In this document: positions 31,512 to 39,460 of the stretch, piece after piece | Position numbering within the stretch: the stretch's first letter is position 1 | How the letters are laid out: every line of letters starts with the position of its first letter | DNA from: an uncultured Clostridia bacterium | Lineage (GTDB): Bacteria; Bacillota; Clostridia; Christensenellales; Borkfalkiaceae | DNA length: 48,732 nt | NCBI GenBank assembly: GCA_947628505.1 | Contig: CANRAD010000015.1 | Location: 1-48,732, forward strand | Direction of reading: 5' to 3' | The notes under the pieces: generated by a model | Seen by the model: only the letters and a program-made list of their open reading frames with translations | Databases searched by the model: none | Told to the model about the DNA's origin: nothing | Program-made: the position numbers and the translations under genes

Positions 31512-33983
31512 ATGTCTGTTTTTTTGTTGGTAATAGCGGGAATATTGCCCGTAATAGTTTGTGCCGGATTTTATCTCCTCGATAAGAAAACGCCCTTCAA
31601 AAACTTGAAATACATTATAAAACAGTGTATTTTCGGCGTGGTTTTCGGCGGGCTCGCAATACTTGCGACGGAAGTTTTCAGCACCGACGTCGGCAACGGC
31701 ACTCTTTTAAACGTGCGCGACGCCTCTCCTATCATTTGCGGTCTTTTGATGGGCGGCCCGGCCGGAATCATTGCCGGATTTATAGGGGGCGCGGAAAGAG
31801 CGCTTTGCATACTCTGGGGCGGCGGAAGATACACGGTTATAGCCTGCTCGGTTGCCACCGCTCTTGCCGGTGTGTTCGGATTTTTATGCCGCAAATTCAT
31901 GTTCGCAAACAAAAATCCGTCGTGGTTCTTCGCCTTTCTCATAGCTCTCACGACGGAAGTCTTTCATATGCTTTTAATCTTTTTGACGAATATGACGGAC
32001 GCGCAGTATGCATTCACTTTCGTCAAAAAGGTATCCATTCCGATGATAACCGCGAATACGCTTTCGGTTACCGTTGCGGCGATAGTAATGTCGCTCATAA
32101 GCCGCGAAAAAATCATCATTCGCGGCAAAAGGACGATTGCTCAGATCTTCGAAACCTTGCTCTTCGCCTGCGTGCTCGTCGCCTTCGGCGCAACGGGCAC
32201 ATTTACATATTTTCTGCAAGACAACATAGTAAAATCGGACACGGAGAGAACGCTTTCCATGGTCGCCCATGACGTAACAGAGGATATACGCGAGGCGTCC
32301 GATTTGAAACTTTTGGAAAGCGCGCGAAGCGTTGCAAACGAGTTGCAAAACCCCGATTTCAAAGTGGTTCTCGATATGTTTGACGAATTGTCCGATGGGC
32401 TTGGCATCGATATGCTGTTTATAATACTTCAAGCGTACGCCGACGAGATTAACGTAGTAGATACAAACGGAATCATAGTCCAATCCACCGAGGATAATAT
32501 CGGCTTTAATATGCGCGAAGGCGAACAATCCGCGGAATTTTTGTGCCTTTTGGAAGGTACGGACGAATATGTGCAGTCCTACGGCCCGACAGCCAAAGAT
32601 CCCGATAAATATATGAAATATGCGGGCAAAAAACTGCCAGACTGTGATATTCTGCCGGGCGGCGGGTTTGTGCAGGTGGGCTATAATTCGGATACTTACT
32701 ATAAAAACCTTGAAGAACGCGTTAAAATTGCCGCCGAGAACAGACATATCGGGCAAAGCGGTTACGTTTTGATTTTGAATAAAGACTTCGACGTCGTCAG
32801 CGCGCCCGAAGGACACGTCAACGATAAACCTGAGAATCTGGGCAGAGACGGGTTTAAATATGCCCAATTCGAAACGTTCCTTACGGAAGTTGCGGGCGAG
32901 AGTTGCTATTGCCAATACAGTTATACCGAAGGTTACTATATAGTTGCCGTACATCCCGAAGCCGACGCGATGTTCCCGAGGGATATCTCTGTTTACATAC
33001 TCGTATTCGTTGAAATTATCGTATTTTCCGTGCTGTTTATCTTCCTATATATGCTTATCAAAAAGCGCATCGTCGACAACATAGACAAGGTAAACCTTTC
33101 GCTTGCACAGATAACCGGCGGCAACCTCGACGTGGTTGTGGACGTAAGAGACGGCGTGGAGTTCTCCTCTCTTTCCGACGATATAAACGCCACCGTCGAC
33201 ACCTTGAAGCTGTACATAGAACGGGAAGCCAAAAGGCTGGACAAAGAGCTTGAATTTGCGCAGAGAATACAGCTCTCCGCTCTTCCCTCCGTGTTCCCGC
33301 CCTATCCCGACCACGAAGAGTTCGATATCTTCGCCTCGATGGACGCGGCGAAAGAAGTCGGGGGCGATTTCTATGACTTCTATTTTGCGGGCCCTCACAA
33401 ATTCGTGTTTATGATTGCCGACGTTTCGGGCAAAGGTATTCCCGCCGCCATGTTCATGATGACCGCCAAAACCCATCTTCGCAATATGACCGAAAGCGGC
33501 ATGGATATTGCGGACGTATTCACCGAAGTAAACCGGAAACTTTGCGAAAACAATGCGGCCGACATGTTCGTAACCGCCTGGATGGGCGCGATTGACCTTT
33601 CTACCGGCGTGCTCTCGTACGTAAACGCCGGGCACAATCCTCCCTTGATAAAGCAAAACGGAAAATTCGAATATCTGCGTTCGAAGGCTAACTTCATCCT
33701 TGCCGGAATGGATATGACGCGCTATAAAAAGCAGGAATTGCAGTTATCGCCCGGCGACGAGATATTCCTCTATACCGACGGCGTTACCGAAGCCACTAAC
33801 CCCGAAGAGAAACTCTTCGGCGAGGAGAGGTTGCAAAACTGCCTCAACAACGCCGAATCCTCGTCTCCCACGGAGCTCTGCAAAAAAGTCAAATCGGCGG
33901 TAACCGATTTTGCGGACAGCGCGCCGCAGTTCGACGATATTACGATGGTTGCGGTTAAATTCAATTGCGTGCAAAAAGAATAA
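31512..33983 (+). CDS. Membrane PP2C-type phosphatase (7TM-LytS-like, Cache, HAMP, SpoIIE)
   Basis: This 823-aa sensor phosphatase starts with an N-terminal block of six to seven helices containing MGGPAGIIAGFIGGAERAL, typical of 5TM-LYT receptor domains (about 1-225). A double-Cache-like outer domain (about 245-490), a helix and HAMP (about 500-580) and a SpoIIE/RsbU phosphatase domain follow. The last has GGDFYDFYF, MIADVSGKGIPAAMFM, VNAGHNPPLI and TDGVTEATNPEEKLFGEERL, so its metal ligands are intact. It should dephosphorylate a STAS antagonist such as the one at 42588-42884, letting an outside signal reset a partner switch. It stands at the left border of the peptide-export locus and is read in the opposite direction. 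Confidence 0.9.
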   Translation: MSVFLLVIAGILPVIVCAGFYLLDKKTPFKNLKYIIKQCIFGVVFGGLAILATEVFSTDVGNGTLLNVRDASPIICGLLMGGPAGIIAGFIGGAERALCILWGGGRYTVIACSVATALAGVFGFLCRKFMFANKNPSWFFAFLIALTTEVFHMLLIFLTNMTDAQYAFTFVKKVSIPMITANTLSVTVAAIVMSLISREKIIIRGKRTIAQIFETLLFACVLVAFGATGTFTYFLQDNIVKSDTERTLSMVAHDVTEDIREASDLKLLESARSVANELQNPDFKVVLDMFDELSDGLGIDMLFIILQAYADEINVVDTNGIIVQSTEDNIGFNMREGEQSAEFLCLLEGTDEYVQSYGPTAKDPDKYMKYAGKKLPDCDILPGGGFVQVGYNSDTYYKNLEERVKIAAENRHIGQSGYVLILNKDFDVVSAPEGHVNDKPENLGRDGFKYAQFETFLTEVAGESCYCQYSYTEGYYIVAVHPEADAMFPRDISVYILVFVEIIVFSVLFIFLYMLIKKRIVDNIDKVNLSLAQITGGNLDVVVDVRDGVEFSSLSDDINATVDTLKLYIEREAKRLDKELEFAQRIQLSALPSVFPPYPDHEEFDIFASMDAAKEVGGDFYDFYFAGPHKFVFMIADVSGKGIPAAMFMMTAKTHLRNMTESGMDIADVFTEVNRKLCENNAADMFVTAWMGAIDLSTGVLSYVNAGHNPPLIKQNGKFEYLRSKANFILAGMDMTRYKKQELQLSPGDEIFLYTDGVTEATNPEEKLFGEERLQNCLNNAESSSPTELCKKVKSAVTDFADSAPQFDDITMVAVKFNCVQKE

Positions 33984-33996
33984 AACGTTAAAAAAT

Positions 33997-34024
33997 AAAA
34001 ACCCGATTTTGAAATCGGGTTTTT
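33997..34024 (+). terminator. Bidirectional terminator
   Basis: A 13-bp stem with A's and T's at its base (33997-34009 with 34012-34024) lies between the phosphatase gene and the convergent peptide gene, usable from both sides. Confidence 0.85.
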
Positions 34025-34040
34025 ATATTTCCGGAAATAT

Positions 34041-34349
34041 TTATTTGGAAACTCTTATGCCGTTGCGGCGGCGATTGCATTTATAGCAGAAAAAACCGCC
34101 CTCGGACACGTCTATTCCCAGCACGTCTCCACATTCCTCGCATACGTATTTCTCCTGCCCCGCTCCTCCGTAACCGCCGCCGACGGCGTCGAGTTCGTCG
34201 TCGTCGAGTTCGTATCCGCCGTGCCAGCGGTCGTAATAAATACGCGCGTCCTCTTCGGAGAGCTTAATCTTTTCCTTGCCGGCGAGCGCCGTCAGTTCTT
34301 CAACCGACTGCGCTTGTTTAGCCAATTTAATCAAATCAAACAACTCCAT
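34041..34349 (-). CDS. Nif11-like leader peptide with zinc-ribbon-type core
   Basis: This is a 102-aa peptide. Residues 1-59 form a Nif11-type leader (MELFDLIKLAKQAQSVEELT, then ELDDDELDAVGGG) ending in a triple glycine that fits cleavage by a C39 exporter. The core (60-102) begins YGGAGQEKYVCEEC and contains two CxxC pairs (Cys70/73 and Cys88/91), the spacing of a zinc ribbon, with a basic tail. I start at ATG 34349 because the promoter (34391-34419) overlaps the extra upstream codons. It is divergent from the OmpR-type regulator and separated from the other precursors by the toxin pair. It may bind metal or form disulfides after export. Confidence 0.78.
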   Translation of the reverse strand: MELFDLIKLAKQAQSVEELTALAGKEKIKLSEEDARIYYDRWHGGYELDDDELDAVGGGYGGAGQEKYVCEECGDVLGIDVSEGGFFCYKCNRRRNGIRVSK

Positions 34350-34390
34350 ATTCTCACCATATTTTCCGTTCATCGGATGTTTGCGCATAT

Positions 34391-34419
34391 ATTTTAACAT
34401 ATGTCAGCATCGAAAGCAA
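34391..34419 (-). promoter_or_regulatory. Promoter of the zinc-ribbon leader peptide gene
   Basis: TTGCTT (complement of 34414-34419), a 17-bp spacer and TAAAAT (complement of 34391-34396) lie 40 bp from the divergent regulator promoter. Confidence 0.6.
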
Positions 34420-34459
34420 CAAATATATGCGTATATTGCCTTAACGTTTAAATAGTAAT

Positions 34460-34488
34460 TTGATTTTTTCGTTAAGACGTGTTATAAT
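34460..34488 (+). promoter_or_regulatory. Promoter of the OmpR-type regulator gene
   Basis: TTGATT (34460-34465), a 17-bp spacer and TATAAT (34483-34488) are followed by a leader of about 23 bases with CGGAG before ATG 34517. Confidence 0.7.
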
Positions 34489-34516
34489 TACCGCAGTCGA
34501 TTTCGGAGACAAGACA

Positions 34517-35185
34517 ATGTACGGCAACTTCAACCGCAAAATTCTGATAATAGACGCCGACGAAAGTTCCGATGCCGCAATTTCGGAGTATTTCGGAGGG
34601 CTCGGATACGTCTGCCGTGCCGTAACGACGTTGAAAGAGGGGATTTCCTGCCTTTCCGAAGAAAAATTCGACGGCGTGATATCGGAATTCAATCTTCCCG
34701 ACGGCGCGATATGCGATCTTCTCGGCAAGAGCGGCTTGCCGCCGATTATCGTATACTCTGCGGAAAGCGGAGACGACGCAATCGTGGAAACTCTCAATCG
34801 CGGCGCCGCGGACTACGTGTTGAAACCGTGCTCTCCCCGCGTTATGGCGGCGAGGCTCGAATCGAGATTGCCAGCCGAAAACAAGACGATAGAATGTCGC
34901 GGACTGTCGCTCAACGTAAATCTGCGCGCCGTTTCATATTGCGGGCAACCCGTAAGGCTTACTTCCTGCGAATTCAACATACTCCGGTTTCTGATGACAA
35001 ATCCCGGCAAATTCTTTACCGCCGACGAAATTTACGAAAAAGTCTGGAATGCCGTGAGCATGCAGACGAGCGTAATAAGATTTCACATATCCAATCTCAA
35101 AAAAACGCTGCTTGCGGCAACGGGAAAAAACCTCATAGTTTCGGAGTTCGGCACAGGTTATACTTTCGCTCCCGACGACCGATAG
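34517..35185 (+). CDS. OmpR-family regulator with degenerate receiver domain
   Basis: This 222-aa protein has a receiver domain (about 6-118) and a C-terminal winged helix (about 128-220, with VRLTSCEFNILRFLMTNPGK and the tail LIVSEFGTGYTFAP). The receiver lacks the phospho-accepting Asp: the usual LD-x-x-LP reads ISEFNLPDG, with Glu57 in its place, and the acidic pair is altered to IIDADE. The switch Ser81 and Lys103 (YVLKPCSP) remain. It probably works without phosphorylation. No histidine kinase is adjacent. Its position, divergent from the zinc-ribbon leader peptide gene, suggests that it controls that peptide. ATG 34517 is used rather than a codon at 34460, which lies in the promoter. 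Confidence 0.85.
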   Translation: MYGNFNRKILIIDADESSDAAISEYFGGLGYVCRAVTTLKEGISCLSEEKFDGVISEFNLPDGAICDLLGKSGLPPIIVYSAESGDDAIVETLNRGAADYVLKPCSPRVMAARLESRLPAENKTIECRGLSLNVNLRAVSYCGQPVRLTSCEFNILRFLMTNPGKFFTADEIYEKVWNAVSMQTSVIRFHISNLKKTLLAATGKNLIVSEFGTGYTFAPDDR

Positions 35186-35190
35186 ACGAC

Positions 35191-35215
35191 AACGCCCCTT
35201 GACGGGGCGTTTTTA
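35191..35215 (+). terminator. Terminator of the regulator gene
   Basis: An 8-bp GC stem (35191-35198 with 35204-35211) is followed by TTTTAAT, six bases past the stop codon. Confidence 0.8.
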
Positions 35216-35247
35216 ATATCGTCCCCGCGGCCGAGCGGCGCGCCGAG

Positions 35248-35838
35248 TCAAAGAGTGTGGCCCGTCAATTCGGATATCGCCTCTTTGCTCCAAAAGGCAT
35301 TCTCCCAATAAAAATACTTATCCTTGCGCTTTTTGAAAATTCTGAAAGGCATATCGGTGTTGTCGTATATATGACATATATCGCACACTTCCAGCAACTC
35401 CGGTATGAGCGCAAGCGCGCGCTCATAGCGCGATTTTATCTTTTCGACGGGCACGTTGTGTCCGCCGGACGCGAACCTGCGCATAACACGATGGATATTT
35501 ATGTTCACGTCGGACGTGAGGACATAGATGCAACGTATGAAATAGCCCTTTTCCTTAGCCCTTCTCAAAAGTTTTATGTTGCGGTCGGTGGACATAACCG
35601 TTTCGAACGTGAAATTCTTGCCGATATCGAGAACGTACTCGCGCATATCCTCCGCAAGTTCGGCCGCCTCCAAATCCGTACAGTCGGTGGCGCGCTTTAT
35701 ATCGTCTGCGTTGATATACGGCAGAATTATTTTGGCCATTTTTGTAACGGTGCTCTTACCGCTGCCGTTGGGGCCGGCAAAAACTATTATCTCGGGCTTG
35801 ATTTCCTTCCCTTCGGAAACTTCACTTTTTGTCTCCAT
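35248..35838 (-). CDS. Zeta-toxin-like P-loop kinase
   Basis: This 196-aa protein of the zeta toxin/AAA-33 group has Walker A IIVFAGPNGSGKST (residues 18-31), INADDI, FTFETVMST and the arginine-bearing RVMRRFASGGHNVP lid. Zeta toxins phosphorylate UDP-N-acetyl sugars and block wall synthesis, while many relatives in chromosomes have other roles. Its start lies inside the 3' end of an 89-aa partner gene (17-base overlap), the arrangement of a toxin-antitoxin pair. It lies within the peptide export locus, downstream of the precursor genes and probably on the same strand and transcript. Toxicity is not shown. Confidence 0.8.
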   Translation of the reverse strand: METKSEVSEGKEIKPEIIVFAGPNGSGKSTVTKMAKIILPYINADDIKRATDCTDLEAAELAEDMREYVLDIGKNFTFETVMSTDRNIKLLRRAKEKGYFIRCIYVLTSDVNINIHRVMRRFASGGHNVPVEKIKSRYERALALIPELLEVCDICHIYDNTDMPFRIFKKRKDKYFYWENAFWSKEAISELTGHTL

Positions 35839-36091
35839 AAACGCGCCTCCCGTCGGGATACTCTATATACGACTGTTTTTTCTCTTTGTCATAACCCGTA
35901 ACGGGCAACCCCTGCGCTTTGCTCTGCTCGTTTTCCATTTCCACGGCCGCACGGAAGCGCACGACGAGATCGTCGTCGGCGACGCCGCACGTCGAATCGA
36001 GCTCATTGGGCTTTTTCGGCTCGTTTTCCTGCGCGTCGAGAGCCTCTTTAAAGCCCTTGAATATATTTTCTCTGGCTTTTTTATCGGACAT
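35822..36091 (-). CDS. Small protein, possible antitoxin partner of the zeta-like kinase
   Basis: This 89-aa charged protein starts MSDKKARENIFKGFKEALDA, followed by a polar middle part and the tail YIEYPDGRRVYGDKK. I do not recognise a family. The middle helix (DDLVVRFRAAVEMENEQSKAQ) could pack against the kinase. Its last 17 bases overlap the kinase start, so the two are made together. A role as antitoxin or chaperone of the zeta-like protein is the simplest reading but rests on context only. It is not homologous in any obvious way to the classical epsilon antitoxin. Confidence 0.6.
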   Translation of the reverse strand: MSDKKARENIFKGFKEALDAQENEPKKPNELDSTCGVADDDLVVRFRAAVEMENEQSKAQGLPVTGYDKEKKQSYIEYPDGRRVYGDKK

Positions 36092-36152
36092 ATTTCAACC
36101 TCGATAAATTGCCGGCAACCTCAAAGGCCGCCGGCAACCGACTTTTTTGTTT

Positions 36153-36320
36153 TTACACATGAACTTTGAAATTTATTATTCTGCCGCCCGAAACAGCTTC
36201 AAGCTGTTCATCGGATATCTCTCCGCCGACGGCTTCTTCAAGCATCTTTTCGGCTTCTTCGTCGGAAAGCTCCTTGCCGTATTTTTCCTTAACGAGCTTT
36301 TTTAATTCTTCTACCGTCAT
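36153..36320 (-). CDS. Short double-glycine precursor peptide (55 aa)
   Basis: This small gene is easily missed. ATG 36320 is preceded by GGAG. The product begins MTVEELKKLVKEKYGKELSD and its leader ends EQLEAVSGG, leaving a nine-residue core, RIINFKVHV. The leader is clearly related to the next two precursors (TVxELKKLxKxKYGKxxSDEEA pattern, and xAVSGG at the cleavage point). It is the last of four clustered precursors downstream of the exporter genes. The very short core may be a signalling peptide rather than a bacteriocin. No cysteine, serine-rich or other modification substrate stands out. Confidence 0.8.
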   Translation of the reverse strand: MTVEELKKLVKEKYGKELSDEEAEKMLEEAVGGEISDEQLEAVSGGRIINFKVHV

Positions 36321-36375
36321 TTCAGTTTCTCCGTGAACAATTTTTTTGCAATTTATATTGTCCGTTACAAAAAAA

Positions 36376-36591
36376 TCACAATTTTTTAGCCAATTCTTCC
36401 AAACCTACACCAATCATAATTTCGGCTGCTGCTTTCCAATTGAATCCGCCAGAAACTGCGTCAAGTGCTTCGTCCGAAATCTCGCCTTTGGCGGCTGCCT
36501 GCGCATTATTGAGGACTTCACGGGCTTGTTCATCCGTTATATCCTTGCCGTACTTGTCTTTTGCAAGTTTTTTTACATCTCCTACTGTCAT
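36376..36591 (-). CDS. Double-glycine precursor peptide (71 aa)
   Basis: ATG 36591 follows a GAGGAG site. The leader (1-49) starts MTVGDVKKLAKDKYGKDITD and ends EALDAVSGG. The 22-residue core begins FNWKAAAEIMIGVGLEELA and has the spacing of an amphipathic helix. It is homologous in leader but not in core to the neighbouring precursors, the usual pattern in families exported by a shared C39 transporter. It lacks cysteine and has few serine or threonine residues, so it is probably exported unmodified. An upstream in-frame extension to 36663 lacks a ribosome site and is left out. Confidence 0.83.
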   Translation of the reverse strand: MTVGDVKKLAKDKYGKDITDEQAREVLNNAQAAAKGEISDEALDAVSGGFNWKAAAEIMIGVGLEELAKKL

Positions 36592-36663
36592 TTTTATTGC
36601 TCCTCGGTATTTTCTTGAATATTGAATTTCAAAATTTACATAAATACTCCCGGCAGCGGACAA

Positions 36664-36873
36664 TTAAACAAGTTTGCCCAAATTGCCGAAAATATCCTGA
36701 ATAAGCGACAAAACTCTGCCCATGCCGCCGGAAACGCCTTCGAGCGCGTCGTCGGGGAGTTCTCCGCCGGCGACGGCTTCGTTTGCCTTTTCAAGCACGG
36801 CGCGGGCTTCGGCTTCGGATATATCTTTTCCGTATTGCTCTTTTACCGTTCTTATGATCTCTTCTACGGACAT
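36664..36873 (-). CDS. Double-glycine precursor peptide (69 aa)
   Basis: The leader MSVEEIIRTVKEQYGKDISE continues to ALEGVSGG (residue 50), followed by a 19-residue core, MGRVLSLIQDIFGNLGKLV. The core has a hydrophobic face with two basic residues, much like small membrane-active bacteriocins. It belongs to the same leader family as the two genes downstream. The spacing between precursor genes (about 70 bases) leaves room for separate ribosome sites. There are no cysteines. Membrane activity is inference from composition only. Confidence 0.83.
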   Translation of the reverse strand: MSVEEIIRTVKEQYGKDISEAEARAVLEKANEAVAGGELPDDALEGVSGGMGRVLSLIQDIFGNLGKLV

Positions 36874-36902
36874 AATATCACCCGTATACCGTTCCCCGTC
36901 GG

Positions 36903-37109
36903 TTAGCGCTTGATCGTGGGAAGGGTTTTAGGCATAACCGCTGGCTTTGCCTTGGCGTCGCATGAAGGCGTTTTGCCTTTAAGCTGTTTCGATACGAGGC
37001 TGTCTGCCGAAGTAACCGCTCCCGAGAGACGAACGCCGCCCGAAACCTCGTCGAGTTCTTCGTCGTTCAGTTCTTCCATTTTATTCTTTTCGTTTTTATC
37101 GGTTGTCAT
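36903..37109 (-). CDS. Double-glycine precursor peptide with short leader (68 aa)
   Basis: ATG 37109 has AGGAGTG upstream. The leader is only 25 residues (MTTDKNEKNKMEELNDEELD then EVSGG) and differs from the longer leaders of the three following genes. The 43-residue core is basic (VRLSGAVTSADSLVSKQLKG at its start, then one Cys and several Pro and Lys). It is the first precursor behind its own promoter (37168-37196). The single cysteine and basic charge make a dimer or a surface-binding peptide possible. The in-frame region upstream of ATG 37109 is promoter, not coding. Confidence 0.8.
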   Translation of the reverse strand: MTTDKNEKNKMEELNDEELDEVSGGVRLSGAVTSADSLVSKQLKGKTPSCDAKAKPAVMPKTLPTIKR

Positions 37110-37167
37110 AGATATCACTCCTTGATTATTATTTTGAATTTTATCGTTTAACGATCTTTGTACTTTC

Positions 37168-37198
37168 ATTGTAGCATAATCGTTGCAAAAATGCAACG
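37168..37198 (-). promoter_or_regulatory. Promoter of the precursor cluster with a palindrome over the -35
   Basis: TTGCAT (complement of 37191-37196), a 17-bp spacer and TACAAT (complement of 37168-37173). The palindrome CGTTGC-AAAAAT-GCAACG (37181-37198) covers the -35 and could bind a regulator. Confidence 0.65.
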
Positions 37199-37249
37199 AC
37201 CGCCGGAATATTCAAACAAATTCTAACAATTTCATCTTTTCACACGCGT

Positions 37250-39448
37250 TCAATCGCCGTTTTCAATATTGTCGAGGCGTTGCCTTGACACAAGTTCGGC
37301 GAATTTGCCGTTCTTCGCTATCAGTTCTGCATAAGTGCCGTCTTCAACTATACGGCCCTTTTCGAGAAAGATTATCCTGTCGCACTGCTTTATTGTGGAA
37401 AGTCTGTGCGCTATTACTATTCTCGTGCATTTCAACCCATCGAGCGATTCCGAAACTTTCTTCTGGGTGAGATTATCAAGCGCGCTTGTCGCCTCGTCGA
37501 ACATGAGAATTCTGGGCTTCGGAGCGATGGCGCGGGCTATCATAAGGCGTTGCCTTTGGCCTCCCGAAACTCCGCCGCCGCCCTCGGAAATAACCGTGTT
37601 CATGCCCATAGGCATCTTGCGGATATCTTCGGCAATGCCCGCAAGTTCGGCCGCCTCCCACGCGTCGTCAAGCGTGAGCCAAGGCGCGGATATGGTTATG
37701 TTTGAGAAGATATCGCCCTGAAACAGCTTGCCATCCTGCATGACGGTGCCTATGCTTCGGCGCAGAGATTTCAAATCTATGCTGTTGATATCTTTTCCGT
37801 CAAAGTAGACGGCGCCCTTTTGCGGTCTTTCGAAGCCGAGCATAATGCGCATAAGCGTGGATTTTCCGCAACCGGTGGCGCCAACGACGGCGACGTACTG
37901 TCCCGGACGTATTTTTAACGTGATGTCGTCGATTACGTTCGGCATATTGTCGTTATATCTGAAAGAGACGTTGTTGAGTTCTATACCGCCGGAAAGACGG
38001 GTTACCACCTGTTTGCCCTCGGAAATCTCCGGCACGGCGTCCATAATCGGCTTTACTATTTCGAGAATGGGCTTTATGTTGGCAAATGTAAGCGTTATCC
38101 CCGCCAGAGAGATAAACGCGCCCGATACCATTCCGTAAGCCGTGTTGAACGCATAATAGTCGGAAACGGAAACGCCGCTCGTTATCGCCATATAGTACAT
38201 GACAAACGTACCTGCAAGAGTTATGAGCGTCGTTACCACGTTGCCGTATATCAGAATTGCCGGTTTATGGTAAGTGTGCTTTGCGTATTCCGCGTACAGC
38301 TTACCCCACCGCGAAAACGCACGCTTTTCCGCGCCCGTGAGTTTTATCTTCTGCACGCCCGAAATCAAGGCGTAACTCATGCCGCTCTCCTTTGTTTCGA
38401 GCGCCATCTCCTTTCTCGATACCTGCACCTGAACTACCGTTGAAATCACGGAAAACAGCAAGGTAACCAAAATCACGACGACCGCGGGAATTACCAGCGC
38501 GGGCGCAAAGACGAAGATTTGCGAAATATAGATAAGAGAGAACAGCGAAGTCAGACCGGTTGAAAAAATCGCGTCGACGAGCATTGTGCAGAGCACGTTC
38601 AGATACTGCGCCCGCGCGGACAGTTCGCCCGAACCCTGGTCCTTGAAAAAATCCGCCGGAAGAGACATTATGCGCGCCATGGACGCCGCCTGAACGGTAA
38701 CGTTCAGTTTCGTGGATATCCGCGCCATGACGAGAGATTTCGCCGCTTCCATGAGAATGGACGACAGCGTTACGCAAACCATAAACACCGCTATCGAAAC
38801 AAGCAACAGAATATCTCCGCTTTCGGCCACGAGTCCGAAGAGCAATTGATTGAGTTTGGGAATGAACAGGCCTATAAGCGTTACGGCGAGAGCGGCGACG
38901 CCGACCATAATATAATCCGCGACGGAAAGAATACCCGCTATGTATTTCAACAGCGCGCGGGCATTGAGCTTTTTGAGGGGAAAGGGCTTGCAAAAGGCAA
39001 TGGCCTCCGATTCGAACAGCTCTTCCGTTTTGCCGGAAATCCTGACGCGCTTGCCCTTTTCGGCGTCGAAATACGTATAGCCCGAAATACCAGACGGAAT
39101 GAGCGCAACCACCGTGCCGTCCGACTTTTTGACGGCGAGCATTGCTCCGAATGCGTCTTTATGCCAACCCTTTTCGAGATTGACCGTTCTGCGCATTATT
39201 CCGTAAGGACGCATAAGATATTCGAGTTGCTCGTTTGTATCCTTGATTGTCTCCGGGACGTCCCGCGTTTTTACGCGATAATACGCGAGTATCTCGTCTA
39301 TGGCGTCCTTGGCCTTACTGCGCTCGTCCGCGAGGGCCGCGGAAACGTGCGAACCCGTTACCGCGTCGGAAATGCCGATAAACGTCTCTTCGAAGGTTTC
39401 GCTGTCGCGCTTTTTGCGTTCTTTTATCTGCTCGTCGAACCAACCCAT
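37250..39448 (-). CDS. NHLP-type exporter: ABC transporter without peptidase domain
   Basis: This 732-aa protein has an N-terminal soluble domain (about 1-165) unlike C39. Six membrane helices (about 170-440) and a C-terminal ATPase follow: Walker A VVGATGCGKSTLMRIML, signature VSGGQRQRLMIARAIA and Walker B RILMFDEATSALD. It matches the second ABC protein of the NHLM/NHLP bacteriocin export family. It follows the C39-containing partner with a 12-bp gap, so the two likely form a heterodimer in the cytoplasmic membrane. Substrates should be the five double-glycine peptides encoded downstream. Confidence 0.9.
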   Translation of the reverse strand: MGWFDEQIKERKKRDSETFEETFIGISDAVTGSHVSAALADERSKAKDAIDEILAYYRVKTRDVPETIKDTNEQLEYLMRPYGIMRRTVNLEKGWHKDAFGAMLAVKKSDGTVVALIPSGISGYTYFDAEKGKRVRISGKTEELFESEAIAFCKPFPLKKLNARALLKYIAGILSVADYIMVGVAALAVTLIGLFIPKLNQLLFGLVAESGDILLLVSIAVFMVCVTLSSILMEAAKSLVMARISTKLNVTVQAASMARIMSLPADFFKDQGSGELSARAQYLNVLCTMLVDAIFSTGLTSLFSLIYISQIFVFAPALVIPAVVVILVTLLFSVISTVVQVQVSRKEMALETKESGMSYALISGVQKIKLTGAEKRAFSRWGKLYAEYAKHTYHKPAILIYGNVVTTLITLAGTFVMYYMAITSGVSVSDYYAFNTAYGMVSGAFISLAGITLTFANIKPILEIVKPIMDAVPEISEGKQVVTRLSGGIELNNVSFRYNDNMPNVIDDITLKIRPGQYVAVVGATGCGKSTLMRIMLGFERPQKGAVYFDGKDINSIDLKSLRRSIGTVMQDGKLFQGDIFSNITISAPWLTLDDAWEAAELAGIAEDIRKMPMGMNTVISEGGGGVSGGQRQRLMIARAIAPKPRILMFDEATSALDNLTQKKVSESLDGLKCTRIVIAHRLSTIKQCDRIIFLEKGRIVEDGTYAELIAKNGKFAELVSRQRLDNIENGD

Positions 39449-39460
39449 ATCGGCGCCTCC

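Noticed and set aside
36108-36150. Terminator between the 55-aa precursor and the toxin pair
   Set aside because: An 8-bp inverted repeat exists, but its T run is on the plus strand while the genes are read from the minus strand, so it would not end their transcript.
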